Assembly: GCA_963920635.1 (NCBI GenBank)
Contig: OY987301.1
Span: 10,632,501-10,696,500 of the forward strand
Source: Pseudeuparius sepicola
Lineage: Eukaryota > Arthropoda > Insecta > Coleoptera > Anthribidae
DNA: 64,000 nt
Direction: 5' to 3'
Positions within the stretch are counted from its first letter, which is position 1, and every line of letters begins with the position of its first letter. Of the stretch, positions 1 to 11,721 are shown one piece after another. Below the pieces are notes generated by a model. The model was not told the DNA's origin, made no database searches, and saw nothing but the letters and a program-made list of their open reading frames with translations. The position numbers and the translations under genes are program-made.

Positions 1-2499
1 TTCTTTTAGAAGTTCTAAAATTTGTGTTTCTGCCTTTCGTGGATCTTTATAAATTTCCTTAAATTAAGTAGCAAAATAAATTTACAGAATATACTGCTCG
101 CAATCCGATCTAAAATATGCAGAAAACTCGACTGAGGGAAGAGCCGGCCCTTGACATTTTATGACGGCCAGACCAATAAGAGAATAGGTCACGTGGTGGC
201 CAATGTTTTGATCCACTGCCGCTGTATCTTGGATAGACTTTAGATAAAAATAACCAGTACAGCAATATTCTCTTGAAGTGAAATCTGAGTGATTTTGTTG
301 TTGCAATTTTATTTTTGTACGTACGATGTAATGTTGATGAACAAATACAATATGTGACAAATAAGAGCAATAAAAATCAATGAATGATTATAATAGCAAA
401 GATATATTATATCTTTGATTATAGTGAATTGAAAAACCAGAGGTACTTTATTTTGTACATTTTTACAGATATGAGATAAAGCGGTCAAAAGTATGTTCCT
501 ATTATCAGTAAGTATGTCGTGTTTTAGGTACACCGACTTGTCTTATTTTAATTAAAATATAACTATCACTGGTTATGGCTTTAGCTTTACAAATATTTGA
601 GATGTGTCTATATGCGTAATGTGAAAAATATGTTATTTGTATGAGGTAGGTACTATCAGAAAATCTCATATTTACATACCTACTAGGCGAGACATCATCT
701 GGCAAGGGTAATCTTATGCCAATAGGTAGGAAAAGCAAAAGTTATAGGTACTTAAATCACATGGGGTGCTATTTACTTATTGGATTTAATTTAAAAATAA
801 GTACTTAGTTTGACGATAAGATACCGTTCCGAAAAATTAGCTAATCATCCCAATATGTACCTAACACTTGTACCTATATCTCATCAGACATCTTCATTAG
901 ACCTCAATATAATAATTCATATAGCTTGTGATATTTTTCATTTAGATGCCTCTATTTCAAAATACAGGAGTGTTAAAATTGGATCGTATAAAACGAATTT
1001 CACCAATAACTCCTGTGTTTGTTAATAGTTATTGGTGTACCAAAGCAGTGAAGTTCAACTTTTCGTAACGTAAAACAAGACCGAGTCCTAGGCGGCGCGC
1101 GGCCCTCAATACTATTATAAAAAAATTATTTAAATTCTCTAAAAAAGAATAAAATAAACTTTGAAATAATTCAAACCAAAGCAAGCCAATAATTTTGTTT
1201 CACACAAAGCAACACCGCACACAAAAATCTATACGTAAAACCAGAATCCGTATAAAATAAAGCGCAGTCCTTATTTCCGTGCACGGCACTGGTTATAGTG
1301 GCCTAACTGACCTACGTCGACACCTGCTCCGTGGATCCTCGAAACGCCGACCAATCAAATCGCTACGCTCGCTTTCTTATTGGCTGCGTCCTTGACTAGG
1401 TCGAAGTTGACCGCATAAAAACCTTTGAATTTTATACGGGTGATTTCTGCTGATGAGTCTGGTATTTTTGCCAGTAGCAGAGCGTGGTAAATGCTATGAA
1501 ATAGATCGCGCCCCTTATATCACTGTGTTCCAAGTGAGTTCATTTATATTTTACCAGGGTAGCTCGAGAGCAGGCGCCTCGGCATTAAAATACGAGACAA
1601 ACCACTTTTTTAATCATATTAAACCGCACCTGGTATTAGTAGTAAAAAGAGATGAAGGAGACAGAGAAGATATATTGTAGTAAAAACAAGTGACTGCATG
1701 CTCGCCTAATATAATATAAAATATAACCAATACTTGCATGGGTTACACTGTTCGGCGGCTGGCCACTTGTGCAGCGAAATGCAGTGGATAGGCGTGCCAT
1801 AATTTCACAGATATCAGAATATACTTGCGTAAATAGTTATAATCAATATGGCTTTTTAGAGACCTTTTCACTATGTTATATGGTGCATTAACCATTACGT
1901 TTTGTTTGACGACAACCTCAAAAAAAAAACTTAAAAGTGAAATATTATGTTGCTTGTAGAATATGAATATTTTTGAAAACTGGGTGATGCTTATGTCCTA
2001 TATTCTTTTTGTGACGCCAATTAGAGTTTTTATGCTGTTTGAAGTGACTTTAGCAATACTATACCTATATATTACGCCTATCAGATAGTGAATCTCTAAA
2101 ATTATGTTAGACAAATTACAAGATTTCGTTTAGCAGAAACTCGTACCAAATGTGAGCTCGATATTTCAAAATTCCGATAAATCGCCAAAAAGATGCAATA
2201 TCTTAAATCAAAATTTTACAAGAGGTAAAAAAATGCAGAAACGCTAGATCTAAAAAATTATTCTTTTTTTAACGAAATTTAGTGAACAACACACGATACG
2301 GTATGTCACTAACGAATCCGAAAACAAGGCAACTCTGCGCATCTACGTCAGTTGCGAATCACGAATTCAAAATAATGGGCGGCTGCCGTTGTGTTTTACG
2401 ATTTTTTATAGTTTACAGTTTAATAATGTATCAAGAAAAAAGTGTAAACAACTGACTGATCGTCAGTCCAGCTCGGCATTGCTTTAAAATAGGCCAAAC
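1..2499. other. No recognised gene
   Basis: I find no supported coding exon here. The stretch around 1270-1440 is GC-richer and contains CCAAT-type boxes in both orientations (near 1350 and 1380), so it may be a promoter or CpG-rich regulatory patch, but no start codon context or exon convinced me. The last 200 bases before 2500 are the presumed 5' flank of the THAP exon. An intron of the minus-strand aminopeptidase gene could also run through this region. Confidence 0.5.
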
Positions 2500-2650
2500 A
2501 TGCCGGGATGTGCACTCAGCGTTTGTCCAAATAATAACAGAAACAGTAAGGGAACGGAAATTAAGTACTATAGATTTCCCAAGGGCAATAATCTTTCCAA
2601 AAAATGGATTGCTGCATGCCGCAGACAAGACAGTATCAATTTAAAAAATG
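2500..2650 (+). CDS. THAP-domain protein, first coding exon (partial)
   Basis: The exon opens with ATG and reads 50 codons to a clean GTAAGG splice donor at 2651. It shows the N-terminal half of a THAP zinc finger: Cys4 and Cys9 (C-x4-C), the Phe-Pro pair at residues 26-27, Trp36 in KKWIAACRR, and basic residues after it. THAP domains bind DNA through a C2CH zinc site; the last Cys and His normally follow about 10-20 residues further on, so they should lie in the next exon, which I could not find in the following kilobase. THAP domains occur in cellular transcription factors and in P-element-like transposases, and this fragment alone cannot separate the two. The phase at the donor is 1. The antisense open frame over 2431-2628 is only a shadow of this exon. 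Confidence 0.7.
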
Positions 2651-3804
2651 GTAAGGAAACAGATTATTAATAGAACACAGCATTAAAAATAGGGGAGTTT
2701 CTGCCTGGTTTATACAGCAAATAAAATAGAATGTGCAATAAAAAATTAGCCTTGTTATGGTTAAACGGAATCATTATTATTTGATCCCTATTTTACTCAC
2801 TATTTATTATGTTGTTTTGTTTGTTGTTTAACTATAAAAGCATTAGTTGTGCAGGTTGTGCTTGTGTCGAGGCTTGTGTGCATTAATAATTGGTAAATAA
2901 GGCTTTAATTGACATAAACCGACATAAACACTGGACGGAAAAAGTTATATTTTTGGTAAGGCTTTGAATTTTATTTATCAATATCTTTGCTTATAACAAG
3001 TCACCTGTAAAATACTTTTTTTCGATGGAGAGTTTGTGTCGAGAGAAGCCAAAACTTAGTTCAGGATTACCTTACTTACAATAAATGTATTATTTAGATA
3101 CTTATATGATATTTTTTATTGTCTACCAATATACGGTCTTTTAAGAGAAAAATCCTGTTTATTTAACAAAATATACATCAATTTTATTTGCATGCATACG
3201 ATTAGCCAAAACGCAAAGAAAACAAATTATTTGTAAAATATAATTATCAAATTAAATGTGTTTTTTATCAACAGAATATTCATTCATTTATCGAGTAATA
3301 TAATCTACATATTTTTAAAAGAAAACGTTTAAAATAAGCAAAAACCCATAAAAAAGTATATATTGCCGTGGAACAATTTAAATTCTGATTAGCAACTGAC
3401 GTTACGAGATGCGCAATGACATACAGTGGGTAAGTGTATCGTGGAACAACATATCGGGGGCAAAAAATAGCAATTCCATCAAACCTTTTTGGTTGCTTCA
3501 GACACCAGACACCTTATTTCTATACAAATAAAAATTTGAAAGAAAAAGTCGCCGAAATCAAAACACATACCCACAATAATATGTGACCTTCAAGTTTCAT
3601 ATGATGCTGGTACAGACTACAGAATAAAATTAGTTTCGCGTTAGATGCAGAGTAGAAGGAAACCTGCAATTGCAAGCTTGAAACTGTCCGTAGAAGCCCA
3701 ATGGATCAACGTGTTTATTTGGATAGTAAGATAATATTTTAATATTTTTATTTACCCGTATATATTTCTTTTAAGTTTTTATTGTTTTTGCAACGGTAAC
3801 TCAC

Positions 3805-4265
3805 CGTATACAGAACCTCCAACGCTCCCAGAATCGCCAGCAACCCCTCGTTCTCGAAACCGCTTCCCTCCTCCAACACCAACAGCGGTTTCCTTACACC
3901 GGCCTTAAGCGCCCTCCTCACCCCGGCGACGGCGCTGTTCTTCACCAACGTCACGTCGTCGTAGTCCGGATCCACGGGTCCGGTGGGCGACAGCACCAGC
4001 CTCTGCGCGGGCAAGTCGACGGGTACGACCCCGACCTCCGTCGCCAGCGACGGGTCGTACGCCAAAGCCTTGGATATAGCCGACTTTAAGACGGCGGATC
4101 TTACGTTTTGCCCAGGTGTCGTGACTAGGATCAGACCGTCGTATTCGGCGGAATTTAGCGAGTCTTCCACGACGAGGTGCGTCTGCGGCGGGCTAAAAAT
4201 AAAACGTTGTTAGGCGCGTGCGGATAAGCTTTCAGATAAGGTTGTTTTTACCCGGTGCCAGTCAT
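3805..4265 (-). CDS. Putative M17-family aminopeptidase (W07G4.4-like), 5' exons only
   Basis: Two exons read on the minus strand: exon 1 at 4252-4265 gives the start Met and four codons, with donor GTAAAAAC; exon 2 at 3805-4192 follows a TTTTAG acceptor and ends at donor GTGAGT. Joined, they begin MTGTGPPQTHLVVEDSLNSA and continue for 134 residues. The alternating strands and helices, with the phrases YDGLILVTTPGQ, KPLLVLEEG and the closing LGALEVLYT, match the N-terminal macro-like domain of the nematode W07G4.4 type of cytosolic leucyl aminopeptidase as I remember it. The metal-binding catalytic half lies in later exons, which I cannot find between 1 and 3747, so the gene probably continues outside the window through a long intron. 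A stranded two-exon fragment is the alternative. It is divergent to the THAP exon and lies 3.6 kb from the first Osiris gene. Confidence 0.65.
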
Positions 4266-4741
4266 GATTGCGGGCCTCCAGTGTTCTACTGCTGTTTCGC
4301 CGCTGGTGATTTACGTTTTTATGAAATTCATGGTGTGCATCGATAGCGGGGAGTGGGGGGGCGGGCTTCGCTTTGTTCGCTTGTAGGAATCTAGATCTTG
4401 GGAAGATCTTGACAAGTCAAACGGACAACAGTGTACCTATCATACCGGTTTCGGTATCGATTAAAAAAACATGTGTAGCAATCAGTTTACTTTTCAAGTA
4501 ACATGGCAATTAATATGCAAATACAAGTAAGGAAACCTATGGAGCACTGGCCGCACTAGTAAACACATGATACAAGTTCAGCGCGGAGTCGTTTTTGGGT
4601 TATTGAACTGTTGGGTTCGTTCGGTTAGCTCACTTATAGATGGAGCTGAATACACGGTGAACGGTTTGGCGCGAAATGATCTCTCGCGACCGTGATCCGA
4701 AAGTGTAATTATAAAAATACAATAATAATAGAATAGTTATT

Positions 4742-4801
4742 TACATTGCAAGATGCGTAAGTCCTCCGAGGCCAAAAAGAGCTTACGCATCGTGCAATGT
4801 A
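4742..4801. repeat. 60-bp hairpin
   Basis: Arms of 20 bases, TACATTGCAAGATGCGTAAG and its inverted partner ending at 4801, pair with a single mismatch around a 20-base loop. It lies just upstream of the aminopeptidase start. It could be a tiny foldback element or a cruciform; no precursor-RNA evidence is visible. Confidence 0.6.
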
Positions 4802-4879
4802 TTATATTTTTCCTGCTTCCGACAAGTTTCTATTCTCGTTTTCAAAGAGGTTTATTTTTTATTTTACCTTGTGCTTTTT

Positions 4880-5780
4880 AGCATTTCATTCCCATCTCAC
4901 AAGGGTAGTAAAGAAATTTAGACCGCCATCTTGGGGCATCTGCCATATTGGATTTAGTATGACGTAACACCGTGATCGTTTTCTTATCGTCAAACCCATT
5001 TATTTTATGTCTGTTACAGACCGTATATGTAAAACAGGCCGTATACAAAAGGACCATATGTAAACGGACTGAAGATATTAGTCCATATGTATAAGAAGCT
5101 TGTCCGTCAACAAACGGTCTAGTCGGTTTGCAAAAGGACTAGTCCTATTATATACGGTCTATCTGCAACTAGACCGTATATCACACAGAGAGTTAAACAA
5201 AGACAGAATGTATGTGCAATATTTTCCGGGCGGTTTCGACGTCCGCCATTTCTGAATTACCCCTTCTTTTTTATATAGGCCCATCAAATAAGGATATTAC
5301 TTCTTGCTGGCACTTAGTATTTTGAAGGAAAAAAGGTAATTCACTACGATTGCACATACAGTCTAAATGTCAATAGTCCGTATGTTAACGCTCTAGTCCG
5401 TATATGAAATGCCATGTCATTTACATACGGTCTGCGCCATTTAGGCCGTATAGATACAGCCTAGACCGTATACATACGGTCTGTTTTCATATACGGGCTG
5501 TAACATATCCATAATATCAAGGAGGTTGTAAAGAAAAAAGGTATTTTCTACTCGTCAAACCCTTTAATTTGATACCCTTGACAAGTAGGTTCTGAAGAAA
5601 TTGGTAATCCGCCATCTTGGGACGGTGTCCATATTAGTAGATAAGATATGACGTCACTCAGATAAGATATGACGTCACTCAAATTGTCGTTTTCTACTCG
5701 TCAAACCCTTTCATTTGATATCCATATCAAGAGGGTTGTAAAAAAAGCTAGTCCGCCATCTTGGAGTGGCGGCCATTTTG
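4880..5780. repeat. Tandem degenerate units with CCGCCATCTTGG
   Basis: Units of roughly 100-130 bases recur with the fixed order CTCGTCAAACCCTTT, TTTGATA.CC, CAAG.GGGTTGTAAAG, CCGCCATCTTGG, and ATGACGTCAC. Copies or parts are seen at about 4890-5008, 5505-5640 and 5690-5780, with a 21-base direct repeat (AGATAAGATATGACGTCACTC) at about 5638-5680. The array is split by the inverted-repeat element at 5012-5505. The same unit family appears inverted at 22220-22525, so it is a dispersed interspersed repeat, possibly the repeated tail of a LINE or similar element. Confidence 0.7.
5012..5505. mobile_element. 494-bp terminal-inverted-repeat element rich in TATACGGTCT motifs
   Basis: The left end TGTTACAGACCGTATATG and the right end (reverse complement TGTTACAGCCCGTATATG) form inverted repeats of more than 30 bases with few mismatches. 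Between them the motif accGTATA/TATACggt recurs in both orientations many times (near 5065, 5095, 5150, 5170, 5380, 5435, 5470). The flanking tandem unit reads on across the element, so it inserted into that repeat. It has no coding capacity. I cannot place it in a superfamily; the target-site duplication is unclear. Confidence 0.65.
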
Positions 5781-6540
5781 AATAAATTACAATATTGAGT
5801 AATAAATTTCTGTGCAAAAAACACACTGTTAGCCTTTGTGTTTTTCTTTGCATTTTTGGTATTAACTAATACCGTATATTACTTTTACGTTATGTAATGA
5901 AGACTGATATGACAAAAGAACTGGCAGAGTTTGAAATTAATTGATTTCCTGTTTTTCTCAAAAGTCTTTGCTTTATTCAGAATTATGAGTATGCAGAGAA
6001 CTTACTGAAAAATAGCAAATTTTCCCGTTTCTACATTAAACACAAATTGTAACTGTTCATTCAATTTAGTTGTATTGAACATTCCTCATTAAAACAGCTT
6101 CCAGGTGGCAGAGGCAACTGAAGCTTTTACTGGCATAAGCTGAATTAACAGGCGCTTGTGCTTATAGACATTCAAAAACAAATTTTCTAGAAATAAAATT
6201 AATTTGGAACTTTCCCTAAACTAAAAAAAATTCTTCTCAAAAGCGTCTTCAAAAAAGTCTTCTCAAACCAAATAACAAGATTGTGTTAGGACCTGGGCAT
6301 TATGGGTGGAGCTGTATGTAAGCTAATCTATAACTGTAGAAGATTTCGTACCTTTCAACTTTTATTGGAAACTTTTTTCTAAAATAATGAAAATCATCTT
6401 AAGTGGGACACCCTGAATATACCTATTATTATTGTTTCGAACAAAGTATTGTTTGTTGTAATATGTTTGTTACAAGATAACATATTTGATGAAATCATTC
6501 TTTTGTTATTCTTTTCATTAACATTTTCGCCTTGTATGCT
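5781..6540. other. No recognised gene
   Basis: AT-rich sequence without a supportable exon. The phrase GGGACACCCTGAATATAC near 6401-6418 resembles the eroded end of one of the CAGGG-type elements found elsewhere in the window. Confidence 0.5.
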
Positions 6541-6548
6541 GAAAAGAG

Positions 6549-7421
6549 CAGGGGCGTGCAGTCCATGGAAGCAAGGGAAGCAGTGCTTCCCCTAAACCAA
6601 AACAATGTAAAATGATAAAATGTAATTTTTGAATTTTTAAACAGGAAGCAATTAGTTTAGTTACCTAGATATATCAAAAACGCTAAAAAATATCTTATAT
6701 ATCATAAATATATCAAATCTAAAATATGTTATGCCTATAGCAAATGCGGCGTTGACTCCGACTGCGCCCATCCTACCGAGCGACAGTACAGTACAATGTA
6801 AGCTATGCCGGCCGCTAGCTTTTCTGTAGCGTTCGATAGTCGAGAGGTTATTGAACTTTCCACCTCCACCGCACTGGCTGACGCGAATGAGAACGCCTGT
6901 TTTAAGCGGGCGTGGAAGCTATCGTTGCAGTAGGTTCTTTGTATAGTTTAGTGGGTTTTGATCTGCGTCGGTGCGTCGCGCGCGTCGTATCTCGGGCGAT
7001 ATGGAAGACAATAATACGGACGTGGACATGCAAATACCGTCAACTTCGGCTGTCGGGAATGACGTTGAAAATGTTAAAGTTGGATAATTATTAAGTGAGA
7101 AGAGTGTGTGTGAATGTGTAGTGTATGCCTTAATATTAAAGGGATTTTCATTAAACTTTGCGGATAAGCTTCAATTAATTACAAACGGAAGAGCAAAACC
7201 CTCTATGAAAAATTTAACCACAAAAATGAATGAATGACTTTCACAGATATCGCTGTTGTCTATTGAGAATATACTTCTCCAGAACATGTTAGAGCATCGA
7301 CGTTTTCATGATGATGTCATTGACGAATTCGCAAAAAGTGATCGAAGAATCGAATTACATTACAAATAGGTAAGTTTTTAAACATTGCTTCCCTTACTTA
7401 AAATGTTACCGCACGCCCCTG
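6549..7421 (+). mobile_element. Internally deleted hAT transposon, 873 bp
   Basis: Perfect 11-base termini CAGGGGCGTGC and GCACGCCCCTG bound the element, and the 8-base target duplication GAAAAGAG is present on both sides (6541-6548 and 7422-7429). An 8-base duplication with CAGGGGCG-type ends is the hallmark of hAT elements of the Tip100/Zaphod kind. Only the C-terminal end of a transposase remains inside (7250-7369), so this is a non-autonomous deletion derivative. The left part is comparatively GC-rich and may be the original 5' flank of the transposase. Confidence 0.85.
7250..7369 (+). pseudogene. hAT transposase C-terminal remnant
   Basis: The frame starting at 7250 reads SLLSIENILLQNML, then DDVIDEFAKSDRRIEL, and ends at TAG. 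This pattern (LSIE followed by a helix, then IDEFA..DRRI) is the C-terminal dimerisation segment of hAT transposases of the DUF4371/ZMYM-like group. An in-frame stop lies a few codons upstream at 7235, so the rest of the enzyme has been lost. Confidence 0.75.
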
Positions 7422-7826
7422 GAAAAGAGCTTTTTTGATAATTCTTTTCTTGCAATTATTCGAATTTATTTTCCATAAAAACTTCAAATTGAACCACTTG
7501 ATGCTCTCTCTAGAAATACAACGGTTGCTTACATATTTACGTGAGTTTTAGAACTGTTTAGAGAAAATACAACGTCCTTGGCGCATTTTGTTTAAAACGC
7601 TTCGGGTATGTACGTACATATTATGTGTTGTACTTAACCGTTGAAAGTGTAAACCCAAAAAATCGGCAAACCGAAAACGCAGCTCTCAAAACAAATCCAT
7701 GCCAGCTCGGCTCTTTGCATACAAACGCACCGGCGCGGTGGCGCGCTCCTCCAGTCCGAAACCAAAAGCGCCGAATTCCCATCACGTCCAACCCCGATCG
7801 CCGGTCGACGTCCGTCCGCCATTGTC

Positions 7827-7833
7827 TATAAAA
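7827..7833 (+). promoter_or_regulatory. TATA box of Osiris gene 1
   Basis: TATAAAA lies 54 bases before the ATG, with an initiator-like TCAGT/CAGTCATT segment about 25-30 bases downstream. The preceding 200 bases are clearly GC-richer than the surroundings, as also seen ahead of Osiris gene 7. Confidence 0.7.
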
Positions 7834-7880
7834 CAACCGGAAGGCAATTAACCCAGTCATTTGCGGCGCGGTGATTGGCC

Positions 7881-8794
7881 ATGGCACCTGTCAAAGTTGT
7901 CTTCGTTTTCGCCGCCATCTTGGCGGGCGCGTGCGCCGAGAAGTCCGCCGTCGAGGTCCTCCAGGACATGTTCAGGGCCTGCATACAAGACTTGTCGGTC
8001 AGGTGCGTCAAGCCGAAGGCGCTGGCCTGGATCAGCGAGGTGTTCGACAAGGAGCGGATACTGGTCACCGAGGACCTGGTGATCACCAAGAAGGATGCAC
8101 CTGTGGATGCTGAAACGGAGGTTTGAGAGGTTCGCTACATTTTTAGGAACTTTGTTTCAACCGTAAAAATTCTAGGAACAACGAGGTATTTCTGATGATA
8201 TCCTGGACAAGTTCGAAGACTTCCTTCAAACACATGACTTGGTATTGAAAATCCCAGCACTTCTTCAAGCCAATGGTCCTCTTGGTGGAATTTTGCCGCG
8301 ATCATTCCAACCAGAAGACATCAAAGTACCCCTTGCTGAAACTGGTAATACCTACCCTTATCAAACTAGGTATCTAACGATAACATTCCTAACAATATTT
8401 TTAGGTCGCTCGTCGAAAATCGTAAAGAAGGTCATCCTGCCGTTTCTCCTTGGTCTCAAATTCAAGACTGCAGTTCTTGTACCGCTTGCGCTGGCCCTGA
8501 TTGCGCTGAAAACATGGAAAGCGTTGACCTTGGGACTTCTCTCCATGGTGCTCACTGGAGCCCTGCTCATTTTCAAGCTGACTAAGCCAAAGGTAAATCT
8601 AACTTGATTTTACTTATAAAAGCTGACAAATTGTATTGTAGACTGTGAACTATGAAGTGATTCACGTGCCCCAGCACGTGGAGCATCATGTCGACCACCA
8701 CGTGGATCACCCTCCAGTTGCTGGTGGGTGGGATCACCCAGGCTACGGAAGGAAGATGACTGGAGACGAAATAGCGTACAATGCTTATCTGTGA
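7881..8794 (+). CDS. Osiris family protein (DUF1676), cluster gene 1
   Basis: Four exons: 7881-8120, 8176-8344, 8405-8592 and 8642-8794, phases 0, 1, 0, giving 249 residues. Residues 1-19 are a signal peptide (MAPVKVVFVFAAILAGACA). The Osiris cysteine pair is Cys34 and Cys42 with seven residues between. The DUF1676 core follows: a THDLVLKIPALL segment, then the [20 protein letters not shown] basic-hydrophobic junction and two hydrophobic stretches containing [20 protein letters not shown]. The tail is His-rich (HHVDHHVDHP) and ends GDEIAYNAYL, a variant of the family AQxLAY motif. I chose the ATG at 7881; the frame is open two codons further only through a TTG. Exon 1 ends at an unusual donor, GTTTGA. 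A polyadenylation signal lies at 8810. It is a close paralogue of the next gene, with identical lengths for exons 2 and 3. Family members act in the secretory/endosomal system of cuticle-forming cells; the exact ortholog number cannot be set by eye. Confidence 0.92.
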
Positions 8795-10273
8795 ATTAAT
8801 TTAAGTGTAAATAAATTATTTAATTATTTATAGTAAAGAATTTAACTTATTGAATTTGGAAATTTATATTTTGTTACCTGTTGTAATTATCTAATCAAGA
8901 AAATGGGAAACCTATAAACAGTTTAATGTGTGTACAACTTGAGAAAATAACAAAGGGTAATGACTGACTAATCTAAATAATGAAGCATTTATTTCACCAG
9001 TAAGAAATTCTGGTTATGAATCGATAAATATTTTACCCATAGTAAACGAAAGAAAATGAGTTCTGATTAACTGGAAAACATATTTGATCCAGAATATCCA
9101 ATCTAATCATGATGACATATTGGAAAATTGTTACAAAACAAGATTAAGAATTTTATCTAATATATTAATTATTGTTACATCTTTATTAAAATAATAATAA
9201 GACGTACCTAGCCCTAAATATTACTAGTAGGTACCTACTCGTGTTAAGCAAGAACTTTTAATGGTAACAAAGACATTGATTTTTTCTCAAGAAAGAATAT
9301 TGATAGGCTGTGACAAAAAATTATTGCAATGTTAAAATTTTTGGAGAAAATCTAGGTAGCACGGATCTGAGACAGTGATTCTCTTCGAAATTGAAAATGG
9401 TTGCAGGAAACTGTTTCCCTAATAAAAAATTATGTGTTAACTTAATGATAAATCCGATTCTATAACATGAAAGTTCTGAATAGGTATGGTATTTATTTCT
9501 AATCATACGATTTACTTAACTTCAACATAGTCAAAAAGGTCGTTTGAAATTGAAGTTAAGTGTATAGGGTGTTCACGCGAGAACAGGCATATAACTTTCT
9601 TATTTTTTGATTAAACTAGAAAAAATGGACAAAACTTCCAGGCAATTATACAAGCATTCTGGTGAGCTTACTAGAGTAAGCAGGTTGCATCATAAAAGTG
9701 CCACAACACAAAGTTACAATGTTTAAAAGTAACATCTTATATATTTTGGTTTGGTGTCCTGGTATTAAGCGTACCACGTGTTTAATTATTAGAACCTCTA
9801 TGGGGGTTGCTTCAATTTTTAGAATTTATCTTTTATTGCTTTCAACTTGCTTGATATTCATTGGCCAATTCTGGATATAAAATATTTAAAAAAATCCATC
9901 TAAGTATCTACGACAAAAGAAAAATGTTACCAGTTGACGTGTTAAATAAGTAATCCCTAACAAAAATTCAGGGAATCAACCAAAGAAAATTATAAGGTTA
10001 AACCAAATAGTTTTGTAGTAGGTACTAATTTAGTAGTTTCGTATCCGTATAATACTAGATATATTTTTACTTATTAGTATTCAGAAGTTGCCTCATTTCA
10101 TTCAGTTAATAAAACTATACGCTACTTACCATATTAACGAGGCAAATGCCTCAATTTTACCAGGCAGTAAGAATTGGACCAAAACTTTTACTTTTAACAT
10201 GGACAAAATATTCAAGTGCCCACCATTGCGCATTCCTATGCCTCCCGTTCGTGTCTATTTCCGTTATTAATTC
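8795..10273. other. Intergenic, no gene seen
   Basis: AT-rich spacer between Osiris genes 1 and 2. It contains a short inverted repeat at about 9513-9560 (ACTTAACTTCAA against TTGAAGTTAAGT) followed by an eroded GGGTGTTC element end. No exon is supportable. Confidence 0.6.
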
Positions 10274-10280
10274 TATATAA
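10274..10280 (+). promoter_or_regulatory. TATA box of Osiris gene 2
   Basis: TATATAA lies 68 bases upstream of the ATG, with a TCACTC initiator-like sequence about 35 bases downstream. Confidence 0.65.
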
Positions 10281-10341
10281 CGTCCTATACATTTTTTCTT
10301 TTGCCATTTTTCACTCGCCAAGTCACGGTAGAACATCCACC

Positions 10342-11316
10342 ATGGCTGAAATTAGGCTACTAGTATTGGTTGCTTTCGTTGGTTCTGCCCTTGCCGACCC
10401 TTCCGCAGTTCAAGTACTTCAAGACATTTATCATACGTGTTTGAGAGATTTTTCTGTGAGTTGCGTGAGACCTAAAGCTTTACAGTGGAGGAACTTTGTA
10501 GCTGACAAACCCATTATCAGGATTACCGAGGATTTAGCAGTGGTCAAGAAGGATAATCATCATGTGGATGTGAGTTAAAAGGATGAATTATGTGAATTGA
10601 ATAATTTAAATGTGTTTTTAGGAGGAAAGAGGCTTCAAAAAAGATATCATGGATAGTTTTGACGATTTCCTGCTAACTCACGATGTGATTATCCAACCTC
10701 CTGCATTCTTGCGTCCAGATGGGCCATTTGGAAGCTACGTTCCAAGAAGTTTTCAAGCTGGTCCCATCCAGGTGCCTTTAGCAGCTACTGGTGCGTGCAA
10801 AAAAATAAATTTGTGGATTATTTAAACAGTTCTGATATCATTTTAGGACGCTCGTCAAAGCTGGTTAAAAAAGTGATCTTCCCATTCTTGCTTGGTCTGA
10901 AATTCAAGACTGCAGTTTTGGTACCACTCGCACTCACCCTTATTGCTTTGAAGACATGGAAGGCCTTTACCCTTGGGCTTATTTCGTTGGTTCTGAGTGG
11001 GGCAGTGGCACTTTTCTCTAAGTTTACCAAACATGTAAGTAACTGCCTAACCTAAAAAATGTTGATTCTTAGATTTTGAACAATATATTTTGTTAGCTGA
11101 TTGTTAATATGAAGAAGAAAGTTACAAACGAATTTTTTTCAGGCTCCTACATACGAAGTGGTGCATTACCCTCAGCACGCTCACCTTGATCCTCACCACT
11201 TGGATGTTCAAGTGCCAATAGTTCCTGCAGGTGTTCCACTTGGTTGGGAACACCCTGTATATAGAGCAAGGCGGTCAGCGCAAGAAATGGCGTATGAGGG
11301 GCAAATGAGATACTAG
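10342..11316 (+). CDS. Osiris family protein (DUF1676), cluster gene 2
   Basis: Exons 10342-10569, 10622-10790, 10847-11034 and 11143-11316 give 252 residues with intron phases 0, 1, 0. The signal peptide is residues 1-18 ([18 protein letters not shown]). Cys33 and Cys41 form the family cysteine pair. The DUF1676 core has [12 protein letters not shown], then [20 protein letters not shown] and the hydrophobic [20 protein letters not shown]. The C-terminus is His/Pro-rich and carries SAQEMAYEG, close to AQxLAY. Exons 2 and 3 have the same lengths (169 and 188) as in gene 1, and the sequences align throughout, so the two are tandem duplicates. The Kozak context CCACCATGG is good. The ORF upstream of this ATG has no support; the TATA box lies within it. 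Confidence 0.92.
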
Positions 11317-11713
11317 TCTGTTTTGTGAATTATTTATTTATTTATTAAAATTCTCCTCTATGTTTAATAATATATAATATTTATTGTATACTTTACCTAC
11401 ATACAAATCCATCACACCTACCCTGAAAAACCTAGGCAAGTAAAAGGATATTTAAGTAATAAATTTATAAGAAGCTACAAACTCACTTTAAAGTCTGAGA
11501 ATTTCAAACAAAGAATGCAAAGAGTGCTCCGATTTGGATCAAAAAAGTATCTTCCATTTTGATCAAAGAACGCATTTTTCCACTTATAACCACTTACTAG
11601 TAAATATTTTAACCGATATTTTTTTATAAAAACAGTGAAATAAAGAAATAAAAAGTTTGCCATGAAATGTGACATACAATGGCAGGAACTGGATACTATG
11701 ACATTTTGCGAGA
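11317..11713. other. Intergenic, no gene seen
   Basis: AT-rich spacer after Osiris gene 2; nothing recognisable before the hAT MITE. Confidence 0.55.
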
Positions 11714-11721
11714 CTCTACCT

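Noticed and set aside
82..360. 92-codon minus-strand frame as a further aminopeptidase exon
   Set aside because: The peptide does not resemble the M17 catalytic domain and no matching splice phase was found.
4742..4801. Hairpin as a microRNA precursor
   Set aside because: The stem is only 20 bases with a 20-base loop, and resembles a short foldback; no conserved seed known to me.
7621..7887. 88- and 62-codon minus-strand frames ahead of Osiris gene 1
   Set aside because: They cover the GC-rich promoter and TATA box; GC-rich DNA is open by chance and no splice or homology signal was seen.
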